Positions 23,601 to 35,510 of a DNA stretch of 64,000 nucleotides are shown here, piece by piece. Location: contig SWDT01000090.1 in NCBI GenBank assembly GCA_009193035.1, forward strand, positions 1 through 64,000, given 5' to 3'. The translations under genes were made by a program, and so were the position numbers. Position 1 is the stretch's first letter; each line of letters starts with the position of its first letter. This DNA comes from Halicephalobus mephisto. Taxonomy: Eukaryota > Nematoda > Chromadorea > Rhabditida > Panagrolaimidae. The notes below the pieces were generated by a model. The model was given only the letters and a program-made list of their open reading frames with translations, had not been told where the DNA came from and did not search any database.

Positions 23601-25240
23601 GTGTTATCCATCCCCAGTCCACGTAGGTTTTTAATTTTCTACAGTATGGCTTGTAATTTCGGAAGCATTGGTTGTGAATTTTTTCGTTCTCCAGTAGTAG
23701 GAAACTACTGTAGCTTACTAGAATTTTTTGAAGATATCTAGATCTGAAGTTATCAGAGATTACTGTAACTGTATAATTTAGAAGTTATGAAAAATTCGGA
23801 CTTTTTTATAATTGTCAAAAGTCTGTTTTTTTATAACTTCTAAAGCAGAAGACATACAGTAATCCCTAATAACTTATACTGTAAATCTCATTGGTAGAAT
23901 TGTAAAGATTTACAGTAGGTTTCTGTTACTGTAGATCTCATTAGAAAAATTCTAAAAGTTTACAGTAAGTTTCTGTTACTGTAGATCTCATTAGAAGAAT
24001 TCTAAAAATATACAGTAAGTTTCTGTTACTGTACATCTCATTAGCAGAATTCTAAAAATCTACAGTAGATTTCTGTTACTGCAGAATAAATCGAGTAATG
24101 ACCGGTGCTTCCAGAACTGCATACCGTACACCCTTTGCCCCGTTCAGCTTTCCTATTTTTAATTTCTATTTAATTTTTTAAATTCATCTTATTTTTAAAT
24201 TTCTATTTTAAATTGGTGATTTCTTTTGCTTGGTGTGTTGTGGTGTGACTTTTTCCACTATTTTTCAGGAATAATTTCTGACTATCGATTAGTTACTACT
24301 TTCGACGACAACACAGATGACTGTCAGACGGTTATGGTAGAAAAAGAAAATTTCCAAAATCCAGGAAATCGACATATCATCAGACCTAAAATAGCTGTAT
24401 CCCCATCTAAGTATACTGTAGAAATTACACCCCAGAATCCTGTCAGAAGATCGATGAGACTTTTTCCGGATTTTGAAAGTAGTTTTTTTTAATGTTGCCG
24501 GCAGTGTGCAAAATTTTACTTTTTATTTTCTACAGTAACTTTGTTTTTTTACAGTAATTTTTTCAGGAAACAACTTGACGAGTAGATCTGAAGTAGTACC
24601 GACGGATTCTGTAAGTACTTTTTTGTGAAATTTGTGTCCCAATTTTTACCATTTTAATTCGAAAATAAAAAATAATTTTACATTTTTGTGAAATTTTAAA
24701 ATATTAAATATTTTTAGGATTCTGGATTCTGAAGGTCAATTTGGGGTTTTTAATTTCGAAATTTTAAAATTAAATTATTTTAGATTTTTATTCAATTTTA
24801 AGAATATTTAATAATTTTGAAATGAGAACTAGACATTAATCTTCAAAATTCTGAATTCTGATAGTTAATTATTAATTATTATTTTTGACTTTAGAATTTA
24901 GAATTTAGAAATTAAATTATTTTAGATTTTTTTTTAATTTTAAGAATATTTGAAAATTCTAAAATAAAAACTCCAAATTAATCTTCAAAATTCTGAATTC
25001 TGAAAAATTAATTTCTGATTTTTTCCGAATTCAGAATTCATTGATCCGATTGCCTTATTAAAAGTACTTTTTATTCAAAATCTACTTTCACAATTGGGAC
25101 ACAAATGTCTCAGCACGATTTTTAATTTTTTATAAATTTAAAAAATTTTTTAAAATGAATTTTTTCAGGCTACATTACCTCTGGATTCGAAGAAAAAGAA
25201 GCGGAAAAGTTTTTTTTCTTTTGTTCGAAGAAAAAAATGA
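17673..25240 (+). CDS. add-1: adducin (spectrin-actin junction protein)
   Basis: Adducin caps actin filaments and recruits spectrin at the plasma membrane. Eleven exons join in frame to 762 aa: 17673-17768, 19941-20136, 20672-21195, 21236-21334, 21567-21755, 22174-22698, 23246-23486, 23530-23622, 24269-24478, 24567-24610 and 25169-25240. The N terminus has DDPEYIKEM, then [12 protein letters not shown]. The class II aldolase-like head spans roughly 120-350, with [78 protein letters not shown] and [18 protein letters not shown] long low-similarity tail ends in a basic MARCKS-like segment ([16 protein letters not shown]), the calmodulin/PKC target of animal adducins. The intron after exon 4 has a GC donor (CAG|GCATGT). 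Intron 1 is 2.2 kb and repeat-filled. The symbol follows C. elegans, where add-1 keeps the tail; orthology is inferred. Confidence 0.94.
18180..18520. repeat. GTTGC..GCAAAGTGC interspersed repeat, in adducin intron 1
   Basis: About five units carry AATGTTGCAAGCAAAGTGCG or close variants, separated by AT-rich spacers with TTTCATAAATTAAAATATAAAAAT. The same core occurs at 22945-23090, 30030-30660 (reverse) and 51740-52000 (reverse). Confidence 0.7.
18900..19330. repeat. tandem ~125-bp units in adducin intron 1
   Basis: Three to four units contain TTTTTGGTCCTGACTGGAAA, GTTGGGACCATTTTATGTAA and TAATATGATTATGATTAAAT. They contain the recurrent motif GTCGAGACC or GTTGGGACC discussed in the findings. 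Confidence 0.65.
23641..24131. mobile_element. foldback element in adducin intron 8, expanded centre
   Basis: The left end has ACAGTATGGCTTGTAATTTC and GGAAGCATTGG; the right end has the inverted CCGGTGCTTCCAGAACTGCA. Between them is a palindrome, with GATTACTGTAACTG mirrored by CAGTAATCCC, plus four copies of about 55 bp containing TTACTGTAGATCTCATTAG and TTTACAGTAAGTTTCTG. It is related to 5884-6252. Confidence 0.65.
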
Positions 25241-27199
25241 AGCGGATTACTGTATTTAAATATTTATTGTTTTTTAATAAAAATTTAAATTTGAAAAATT
25301 GGATTATTTTTAAAAATCCCCATTGGAAACATCCGGATGCCGCTGGCAATGTATCAAATTCAGAAAAGGAACAAGTGTCGAAACTTGACGAAGATAATCA
25401 ATTGCATTGTTGAGAACTCGGGTTTACAATGACATCCCGGAAATCTTAGTTTTCTGAAATTTTTTCCGAAAATTTTCAAACTGAATTTCTGGACATGCAA
25501 TTCTTAGTAGTTTTGATGACGAAATATCATAAAAAATAATTTTATTTTATTTTATTTTAAATAATTTTATTCATTTAAAAAAAAATCATTTTACATAATT
25601 TATTTCAATTATTTTACTTTTTTTTAAATATTTATTTTAAATAATTCTATTCATTTTTAAATAAACTATTTTACATAATTTATTTTAATTATTTTATTTT
25701 TTTTAATTTTAAATAATTTTATTTTTTTTTATTTTAAATAATTTTATTTTTTTTTATTTTAAATAATTTTATTTTTTTTTATTTTAATTACTTTATTTAT
25801 TTTTTAAATATTTATTTTAAATAATTCCATTCATTTTTAAATAAATTATTTCACATAATTTATTTTAATTATTTTATTTACTTTGTTTAAAATTATATTT
25901 AATTTTACCTAAAAAATAATTTTGCTCTTTTTTTAAAACACTTTTCATCTACTTTTTTAATAATTTCATTTCCAAAAATTTTTATTATATTTGTGAAAAA
26001 TGAAGATTTCTATAAAATTGCCTTGAAGCAAATTTGCGAGGGTTTTTAGTTAATTTCGGAAATTTTTGTTCTTTTCAGAATTTTTGAACATTTTTAGGAT
26101 TTTCAGTATGTTTTAAACTTTTAAGTATTTCTGAAAGTTTTGGTATTTTTAGAATTCTTGAAAATTTAAAAAAAAATTATTTTTCTCATTTTTAAAAATC
26201 TTTAAAAAAAATATTTTTTAGTTTTTGAAAATTTCAAAAAAAAATTATCTTTTTTAGTTTTTGAAAATCTTAGGAAAAAAATAATTTTTAATTTTTGAAA
26301 ATCTTAGAAAAAAAATATTTTTGAAAAAGTTTATTTTCGAAATTTTTAAAAAATTTATTTTTAGAATTTATTTTGTGAAAATTCTAAAAAATTAGAAATA
26401 GGCGTTGTCACGAAATTGTTTTTGAAAAAATTTCTAGAATTTTTAAACAACTTTTAAAATTATCTTAAAATAGAAAAAGAGCAATTTCAGTGAGAATTGC
26501 CAGATTTACTATTTTTATCCTTTTACGCAAAAATTTAAAAATCTTTTAAAAAATCATTCTTATAAAACCCAAAATTTAAAATTTTTTAAAAGTTATTTTA
26601 ATTTTAATTTTTAGAAATTTATAAAATAAAATAAAAAAATAATTTTAAAAAAGTAAATTTTTATTTAAAAAAATTTTAAAATTTAAAAAAAATTAAATAA
26701 AAAAATAATTTTAAAAACTTTATTTTGTTAGAAAATGCAAAATTTATTATTTTTTTAATTTAATTTCTTTTGGAAGAAATTTTTTTTAATTATTTTTATT
26801 TTTTTGGATTCTCGAGTATAAACAAGTTTATTTTTTTTTTAAATAAAGAAATTTCGAATTTTTATTTTTTTAAATAAAAAATTTTGAATTTTTTGATGTA
26901 ATTTAAAAAGTCACTTTTGTATGAAAATAAAATTTGCGAAATAAGGTAAGCATTATTTTAATTCCAAAAATAACTTCATTTTTGTTTTCGTAAAAAATGA
27001 AAAAGGGATTTGTGCTCTTTCGTTTCTCAAGGGTTTCACAATGTATTTCTGTCCAAATGCCATCGATCTTGAATAAGTATGAAAATTAAAAATGGAAATT
27101 TTGCGGAATTTTCTGAATATCTATAATCACGTGGAATTTTTAAAAATAAATTTTTGCAAAACTTTCCTACCATATTAGGGAATTTTTGGGAGTTTTTAG

Positions 27200-27960
27200 A
27201 TTTTTTTGAGAATTCAGAAATTCTTTGTTAATACAGTAGGAGGTTTTAGAAGGTTTTAGATCTTTGTAGGGATTTCAGAAACTCTTTATTAATACGGTAG
27301 GAGATTTATAAAGATTTTAGATCTTTGTAGGGATTTTAGAAATTCTTTATTTATACGGTAGGAGGTTTTAGAAGGTTTTTAGATTCTTGTAGAGATTTTC
27401 TATTCTAATGATAAAAGTTTCTGGAAGTTTTTAAATTTTTGTAGAGAATTCAGAAATTCTTTATTTATACGGTAGGAGGTTTTAGAAGGTTTTAGATCCT
27501 TGTAAGGATTTTAGAAATTCTTTATTAATACGGTAGAATATTTTTAAAGTTTTTAGATTCTTGTAGAGATTTTCTATTCTAATGATAAAAGTTTCTGGAA
27601 GTTTTCCGATTTTTGTAGGGATTTCAGAAATCTTTTATTAATACGGTAGGAGGTTTTAGAAGGTTTTAGATCCTTGTAGGGATTTTAGAAATTCTTTAGT
27701 TATACGGTAGGAGATTTTTGAAGATTTTAGATTTTTGTAAAGATTTCAGAAATCCTTTATTTTTATGATAAAAGTTTTTGAAAAATTTGAAATCTTTATA
27801 AAAACTTTAGAAATTTTTTATTTTTACAATATGTGATTTTAAAAATTTTTAAATTCTTGTAAAAACTTCTGGAATCTTTTATTTTCATTATAAAAGTTTT
27901 TGGAGTTTTTTAGACGTCTGTGGAAATTTCGAAAAATTTGTATTCATATGGTGGGAAATT
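27200..27960. repeat. ~60-bp tandem array with higher-order pattern
   Basis: Units carry TTTAGAAATTCTTTATTTAT, ACGGTAGGAGGTTTTAGAAG and GTTTTAGATCCTTGTAGGGA. Every third unit or so is replaced by a variant with TTCTATTCTAATGATAAAAG and TTTCTGGAAGTTTT (about 27400 and 27585). This gives a period near 180 bp over the basic 60 bp. The array decays after 27780. Confidence 0.7.
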
Positions 27961-30029
27961 TTAAACTTTTTAAAATCCCCGTAGATTTTCGGAAATTTCT
28001 ATTCATATGGTGGGAGATTTTGAACTTTTTAAGTCTTTCATAGGACTTTCAGAAGTCATCTAATATGATTGAAAATTCCCAAACTTTTAAGATTCCCTTA
28101 GAATTTTTAAAAATCTTCAAATATGGTAGGAAATTTTTAAAATTCTCTAAGAAAAACTTCGAAATTTTTTAATATAATTAAAAACAGAAATTTTATGTTT
28201 TTAAAAATCTTTAATATTGTAAATTTTTAAAATTCTTAAAAAAAATTTTCTAATATGATTAAAAATTTCGAAATTTAATATAATTAAAAACAGAAATTTT
28301 CTGTTTTCGAAATTCTTTAATATTGTAAACTTAAAAATTTTCAAATTTTTTCAATATTGTAAATTTTTTAAATTTTAAAAATTCTTTAAAAAATTTTAAA
28401 GTTTTTTAATATTATTAAAAATTTTTCTACAATTTTGCAATATGGCAAAAAAATTTAAAATTCTCAGAATTTCTCACAATCTTATTTTTTAAAATTGTTT
28501 TTTTATTTTTTTTAAACGTCATTTTTCCAAATTCACACCCATAGTTTTTATTTTTTTGGATATTTTTATTTTTTTCAAAGTTTTTTCAGATGGCTTTAGA
28601 CCACAGGTTCCGGAAAACGGCTTTATCGAATATTTTTTTGGATTTTTGAATTTATTTTAAAAATTATATTTTGAATTTATTTTAAAACTTATATTTTAAA
28701 TTTTTTAGATTTTTTTAGAATTATTTTAAAAGTTATATATTTAATTTTTGGATTTTTTAGAATTATTTTAAAAGTTATATATTTTGGATTTTTCACTTTT
28801 ATTTCGAAAATTATATTTTAAATTTTCGGATTTTTTAAGTTTATTTTAAAAGTTATATATTTTAGATTTTTTAAGTTTATTTTAAGTTATATTTTAAATT
28901 TTCGGATTTTTTAAGTTTATTTCAAAAGTTGCATATTTTAGATTTTTTGATTTTAATAATTAAAATCCAATGTGTTTTGAGCGCGAATGACGTATTAAAC
29001 AAGTCCGTTTCTAAAAACAGTTACTCCAGTGGCCGTGTCCCGTTTTGTCTTACATTTTGCCTCAGGCTCGCAATTTAGAAATTTCTACAGATTAAAAATT
29101 ATTTCACGACTTCAAATATGATGTTTCTGTCACTAAAGATTGATTTTAATAAATGTCGTGAATTGACGTTTTTTAAATAATTTTAATTTCAAAATTTTTT
29201 TTAAAATTTTCTTATTTAAATTTTTTTTAAATTTTTTTGTTTTTTTATTTTTATTAATTTTTTGAATTTTTTAAAAAATTTCTATTTTCTTTTAACTTTA
29301 AAATTTTTAATTTTTTTAATTTTAGAAATTTAAACTTTTTTTTATTTTTATTAATTTTTTTAATTTTTAAAAAATTTTTCTATTTTTTTAATTTGAAAAA
29401 AATATTCAAAATTGTCTTTGGGTATTTGCGAAGTCGTAATTTCGAAACTTCCGGGATTTTTTACAACAATTTCCATTCTAAAATTAGGATAAAAATTTGG
29501 CCAAAAATACGACCACTAATTAGCCTCAGGGCAATTCTCTAAATTTTTTGCTTTTTCCAAAAATTCGTGTGGGAGTTTTTTTGGATTATTTGATAATTAA
29601 TAATTTTTTAAATCTTTAATATTTCAGATTTATGTAACTTTGTTCGAATTTTAATCTTCGTTAATCGCTTCAAGAGGACTTATACTTTCTCAAAAATCGT
29701 TTTTACAATGGAGCAACGCCAAAGGTACATTTTTCAATGGTTTCCTTCGTTTTTTTCTCATTTTTTCTTATTTTTTCTCATTTTTTCTTATTTTTTTTCT
29801 TATTTTTTTCTCGAGAAATGAGTCGAAGTCAAACTTTTCTTGCGCGGATTTGACGGTTGTCCCCTGGGGCATTTTTACTTTTTATTTTTCAGATTGATAT
29901 AATTTTCCACTTTTATACTAGTGCTTAGTAATTGAGTTAAAATATTAGTCAAGAAAGAAATTTTCAAAGTTTTTAAAATTGTCGACATCAAAGTCAAATT
30001 TTCGTGCAAAAATTAAACAAACCAACTTG

Positions 30030-30660
30030 CCACAATGCTGCGAGCAAGCTGCGAAATTCTATTTCGAAATATGTATAAATTTAAATATGAAAATTCCCCC
30101 GAATTGCCACAATGCTGCGAGCAAGCTGCGAATTTTAGCTTAACTTTTTTCGATGTTGAATTATCTGCTCGAACGTTGCAAGCAATTTGCAAAATTTTAT
30201 TTCGAAATATGTATAAATTTAAATATGAAAATTCCCCCGAACTGTCATAATGCTGCGAGCAACCTGCGAATTTTATTTTGACTTTAATGTCGACCTCTTC
30301 ATAGACATCAACATATGATGAACTTAACATGTGAGTTAAGAAAGAAATAAACTTCATTAAGGTCTGTAAAAAGACCAAAATCAAAGTCAAACTTAAACTC
30401 AAATCTGCACTTTGCCCGCAACATTCTGACAAATCTGTTGATATTTTTATGTTTCAATTTATAGAAATTTTAAAATCAAAGTAAAAATTGCACTTTGCTT
30501 GCAACATTTGAGCAGATAAGTCAACATCAAAGTCAAACTTAAACTTAAATTTGCACTTTGCCCGCAACATTCTGACAAATCTGTTGATATTTTTATATTT
30601 AAATTTATAAAAAATTCAAAATCGAAATTCGCAGTTTGCCCGCAACATTCGAACAAATTA
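30030..30660. repeat. GTTGC..GCAAAGTGC repeat cluster, both orientations
   Basis: Direct copies with AATGCTGCGAGCAAGCTGCG lie at 30030-30260, and reverse copies with GCACTTTGCCCGCAACATTC at 30400-30660. The spacer TATTTCGAAATATGTATAAA is repeated exactly. The head-to-head arrangement makes a large imperfect inverted repeat. Confidence 0.7.
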
Positions 30661-31183
30661 TTCAATTATTGTTCGAAAATTAAATTCAATTTTGATGTTG
30701 ATTGTTTCATAAACTTTAATATTGATTTTAAAAATTTCGAAATCACGAGTTGAGGGGGAGAAACCTCGCAAGGGAGCAATTGTCATCTGGCTCTTTGCGC
30801 AAATAAGTACTTTTGTTGAAGATCAAAAAAACCCAGAGGAGTTTTCCCCTGTGGCAGTCGTTGCCTGAGGCAGACCTCAGATTGGCCGACGTGACCTCTT
30901 CGCGTGTTTCTTACCACCTGGTCGTCTGTTGGATTTTTTGAATTTTTATTTTAAAATTTTTAATGACTTTTCGAAATTACGTTTTTTAAAAAAACAAAAA
31001 TAAGCGTTATTTCGAAATCTAACATATTTGAAATTTTTTTGAGTTTTCAAATTACATTGAATTTTGGAGAATTTTTGAAACTTTTATTAGTTTTTGGAAG
31101 CCTGAAAAATAACAAAAATTTGAATGAGATTCGGGAAGTTTTTTTAGAAATTTCTGTTGGATTTTGGGAAATTTTTGAAACTT

Positions 31184-31495
31184 TTACAATAGAATTTGAA
31201 TACAAGATGTCCCTGCTATAACATATCTTTTCTTATAACATATCCTTTGGCCGGTTCCAAGGGGGTATTTTATATCCAAATTCAACTGTATTTCGAAATT
31301 TCTAAACTCAAAATACAGTAGAATTTGGATGTAAAATACCCTTGCTATTACATATCTCACGTTATAGCATACGGTGTGAGTGAGTTTAGTTGGTTAATCT
31401 GCCTTCAAATTTATCCCCTCTATAACATATCCTTCCTTATAACATACGCTTTAGCCGGTTCTAAGAAGATATCTTATATCCAAATTCGACTGTAT
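31184..31495. mobile_element. two adjacent pogo/Tc1-like MITEs
   Basis: Copy 1, about 31184-31292, runs from TACAATAGAATTTGAATACA to ATATCCAAATTCAACTGTA. Copy 2, about 31315-31495, runs from TACAGTAGAATTTGGATGTA to ATATCCAAATTCGACTGTA. Ends are inverted repeats bounded by TA, the target site of Tc1/mariner/pogo elements. Both contain CTATAACATATC and GGCCGGTTC blocks. There is no transposase inside. Confidence 0.6.
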
Positions 31496-32025
31496 TATTT
31501 TTTGAAAGATTCTGAAAAATTACAGAAATTTCGGTAAAATTTGAAAATCTTTTTGAAACTTTTACTGAATTTCGAAATCTGCTACAATTGTTCATAAAAT
31601 TCTGTACAATTGCAGCTTTTAATAAGATTCTGAAGTTTTCTATAAATTTCTATTGAATTCTGGAATTTTTTAAAATTGTTGGAGATTCTGTAAAGTTTCC
31701 ATAAACTTTTATTGCATTTTTGAAACTTAGAAATTCACGTTAAATGTCGGAAGTTTCTAAATTCTTCCACTAGATTCCGACGGCTTCTGGAAACTTTTGT
31801 TTGATTCCAGAGATTTCTACCAAATTCATAAAAACCATAAAAGCGTATACCGTATTTCGGGAGATTCTGAAGCTTCTTCACAAAGATCTAAAACTTACGA
31901 AATTTTCAAATTTTTAAAATATTTAAATTTTAAAAAATCTTAAAATATTGAAGTTTTTAAAAATTTTTAAATATTGAAATTCTAAAATTTTACAAAATTA
32001 CAAATTTCAGAAAATCGTTGCTGAA

Positions 32026-35000
32026 ATGCGTTTTATCCCTGAATTTGTGATGGATCCAGAAATTCACGAAGACGGGATGCCGTTGTCTGGAGACGGCCAC
32101 GAAAACTACGATTGGAACGAAACGGAGTACTTCAACGGGCAGTTCATCGATCAAGGCGAGGCCAGTCTTATCGCGATTCTTTACTTGTCTTACATGCCCC
32201 TTTGTTGCTTTGTTGGTCTCACAGGGAATTGCATGGTTCTTATCCTTATACGGTAAGTTTAAAATTTTCATGTTAAAATAAATTTTTTTATAAAAATTAA
32301 ATTTCCAAAAATTAAGAAAATTTTTTATAAAAATAAAAATTAAAAATTGATTTTTTTTATAAAAATAAAAATTAAAAAATTGATTTTTTTTGAGAAATTA
32401 AGAAAATTTAGTTTATTTTTTGAAATTTATTTTGAAAAATGTAATTGAAATTTTTATGAATTAAAATTTGTTTTATTTTAAAAAAATAATTTTTTCAGAT
32501 CTAATCGAATTTTTCGCAAATTGCCCTCGAGTGCCTATTTGCTCACTTTGGCAGTAATGAGTAGTTTATTTCTTCTGTCTTTGTTGAGTTTTTGGATTGA
32601 AGAAGTAATAATTAATCCATTTCAAAAAAAAATTTAAAATATAAAATTTTACAGGGATTCATCAGCAACACGGACCAACATTCGGCCATCTTGTGTAAAT
32701 GTTCGACATTTTTGGTAAAAAAATTTTTATTTAAAAAAAAAATTATTTTCAAAAAAAAATAAAAAAATAAAAATAAACTATTTCCAATAAATTAAAAAAA
32801 AAATAAAAAAATTGTAAAAATTTTAAATTAAAAAAAAATTAAAGATTACAAAAAATAAAAAAAATTAAAAATAAAAGACGTAAATGAGGATTAGCTGGAT
32901 AACCTTTGACTTTTTAGGCACATTTTTGCGACTTCTCCAGCGTCTGGTTGATTGTATTGGTTGGATTTGAGAGACTGACGTTACTGTATAAAGCATCGTA
33001 AGTGAACGAATTATATTACTGTAAAAATTCGCAAATTAATTTTTCAAGAAATAATTTTGAAATGAATTTTTGAAAGTTCTTAGAAATTACGGTAATCCAT
33101 GTAAAACAATTTTTCAATGACGATTTCGAAATTAAACATGCTGTAAAAATTTTAAAAATAATTTTTTAAGAGATAATTTTGAAATGAATTTTTGGAACTT
33201 GGTGAAAGTTATAGTAATTTATGTAAAACATAATTTTTCAATGACGATTTCGAAATCAATCGTACTGTAAAAATTTAAAAAAGAATTTTTTAAGAAACAA
33301 TTTTGAAATGAATTTTTGAAAGTTCTTAGAAATTACAGTAATCCACTTGACAAATTATTTTAGTTTTTCGATGACGATTTCGAAATCAACTATATTATTA
33401 AAAAATAAAAATTGATTTTTTACGAAATAATTCTGATATGAAATTTTAGAACTTTTTTGAAGCTACTGTAACTTTCATAACAAATTTGTTTTTGCATGTT
33501 TTTGTACAATTTCGAAATTATTTTTTCTGAAAAATGTTCTACTTGAATGAATCTGGAACTATCATTACGGTCATGTGATGTACAAAAATTTCCATGCCAA
33601 TTTTCAGAGTTAATAATTATATCTAAAAATATTTGCAAATAATTTGTAAAACAACACTTAATACTACAGTACTCTATTAAAGAAGGGATTTTTTTATAAA
33701 AAAATTAAAATTTATTTTTAAAAAATTATTTTTAAAATTAAAATTTATTTAAAAAAGTTAAAATTTATCTTAAAAATAAAACTTTTATAAAAATAAAATT
33801 TTTAAAAATTATTTTTTTTTAAAATAAATTTTTTTAAAAAATAAAATTTCAGAAGCTTCCGGGTTCGTCGAACCTTGACTAATTCTCAAAGACAGGTCAT
33901 AGTGCTACTTGTTATCGTTTTTCTCTGCAATTGCTGGATCCTCTTCGTCGCTGAGATCAACCCTCGAGGCGGATGTGACATAAAACCCGATTATTTCGAA
34001 GTTTACAATTTGTTTTCCTTGTTCGAAACCATCAGCTGTATGATTATCCCATCCATCTTCATCGTCGTTTCGAACATCTTAGTCGTCTTGAAACTCAGAG
34101 CTCATCTGAAGCAAATCCCGAGTTCCCCTACAGTATCCTTCAATACAGCAGACACTGTGTACTCTTCCGGACCTTCTCAAACAATAAAATCGACGAAAAT
34201 TTCAAAGTAAATTTTTTATTTTTTTTAATAATCTTTAATTTGTTAATTTCTAAATTTTTAGAAGTAATTTAATTTTTAAAACAATTTAACTTCTAAATTT
34301 TTTAAATAATTTTTATTTTTAACGATTTTGAGTTTTTTAAATTTCTTATTTTTTAAAAAAATTTAAAATTTCTTTTAATTTTTATTTTTTAGAAATAATT
34401 TAAGATTTTTATTTTTTAGAAATAATTTAAAATTTTTTTTTATTTTTATTTTTAGGGCAAGTTTGTGTCGTCTTGGAAGTCGTTTTTCAATAACCCGGGC
34501 TGAAGTCCAAGAAATGGCCAGAAATAAACGACATTCACTCCGCTACACCGATCTGCAGTTAACCAGAAGCCTACTTGTAGTGACGACTGTTTTCATACTT
34601 CTCAATATACCAAATTACGCATATCGAATTTCCATCCAATTTTTAAACATCAGTGACCAAGTAAGTTTCATTTTTCAATTTAAATATTTTTTTTAAATTT
34701 ATTTTTAATGATTTTTGTTTTTCAATAATTTAAAAAAAATCAAATTTTAACAATTTCGAGAAAATTTGACTTTTTGAAATTTTTTATATTTAAAATTATT
34801 TTTTTAAAATAATTTCGAAAATTTATTTTTAAAATAATTTTGAAATTTTTACTTTTTAGAAAATAATTTTAAAATTTCTTATTTTTAAATAATTCTGAAA
34901 TTTCTTATTTTTTTAAATAATCTTAAAAATTTTTAATAATTTCGAAATTTTAGTCAGAAACAATGCAGAGACTGAGTTTTGCTGCTCACGTGTTACTGTA

Positions 35001-35142
35001 CACACATCACGCTATTCTTTTTTATCTTTATATCTTCTACAGCCCCCAGATGAAGAAGAGACTCATCCCCACGGCACTGAAGCTTCTGGAGTGCTACTGT
35101 CTCAAGCACGTCCACGACGATTCCACCATCCACGGAAATTAA
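32026..35142 (+). CDS. class A (rhodopsin-type) GPCR, neuropeptide-receptor-like
   Basis: Seven exons (32026-32252, 32499-32604, 32655-32714, 32918-32997, 33853-34206, 34456-34660, 34954-35142) join in frame to 406 aa. A short N-terminal ectodomain has one N-glycosylation-type NET site. TM1 includes GLTGNCMVLILIR, with the conserved GN. TM2 has LLTLAVMSSLFLL. Cys residues before TM3 and in the second extracellular loop (GGCDI) can form the usual disulphide. TM3 ends GFERL in place of DRY. TM5 contains CMIIPSIFIVVSN. A basic third loop leads to TM6 (SLLVVTTVFILLNIPNYAY), with LNIP replacing CWLP. TM7 ends HHAILFYLYIFYSPQMKKRL, lacking the standard NPxxY. These features fit the divergent peptide receptors of nematodes; the ligand cannot be given. 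The start follows a TTTCAG acceptor 15 bp upstream (32010), probably a trans-splice site. Confidence 0.88.
33050..33400. repeat. tandem ~120-bp units in GPCR intron 4
   Basis: Three to four copies carry ATTTTGAAATGAATTTTTGA, AGAAATTACAGTAATCCA and TTTTTCAATGACGATTTCGA. They lie inside the 855-bp intron between the TM3 exon and the next exon. Confidence 0.6.
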
Positions 35143-35510
35143 TCATTTCATTATTTGAAATTCGTAAAAATAATAAACATTCCTACTGTAGAATGTGTGA
35201 TTTTCAAAGTTTAAAAATTTCACAGAAATTAATTTTAAAAATTCTATGGTGTAAAAGTTTTAATTTTAAAAAACTGATTTTGAAAATTCCGAATTTCCTG
35301 TGAAAAGTCAGAAAAATTTGTAGAAAAGGAAAAAGTGATAAATTTGGCACTGATATCGAAAATAACTTTTTTATTTTTTATAAATTTCTAAAATTCTGTT
35401 AAGACAATTCTGTCAAATTTTAGTTTTTATAATAATTATGTTTTTGAATTTCCCGCACAAAGAGAGAGATGCTTGTAAAAAAGGAAAAAGTGGTAAATCT
35501 GGTAAATGTC

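Larger units (their letters stand above)
25241..32010. repeat. 6.8-kb gene-free repeat desert
   Basis: Downstream of adducin, 25310-25440 is less AT-rich and carries a short open stretch, but it is not assignable. 25540-28560 is mostly A/T low-complexity, with the 60-bp array listed separately. 28640-28950 repeats GGATTTTTTAAGTTTATTTTA units. Islands at 28980-29160, 29640-29900 and 30735-30930 are GC-richer and unexplained. 30030-30660 holds the GTTGC repeat and 31184-31495 two MITEs. The rest up to the GPCR is unremarkable. Confidence 0.6.

Noticed and set aside
25310..25440. Possible orphan exon after adducin
   Set aside because: Two frames are open for 30-40 codons, but there is no splice context or family match. 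Possibly adducin 3' UTR.
29700..29730. ATG GAG CAA CGC CAA AG with a GT donor as a first GPCR exon
   Set aside because: Joining it to 32026 is unnecessary and phase-uncertain; the GPCR has a good trans-splice-like start of its own.
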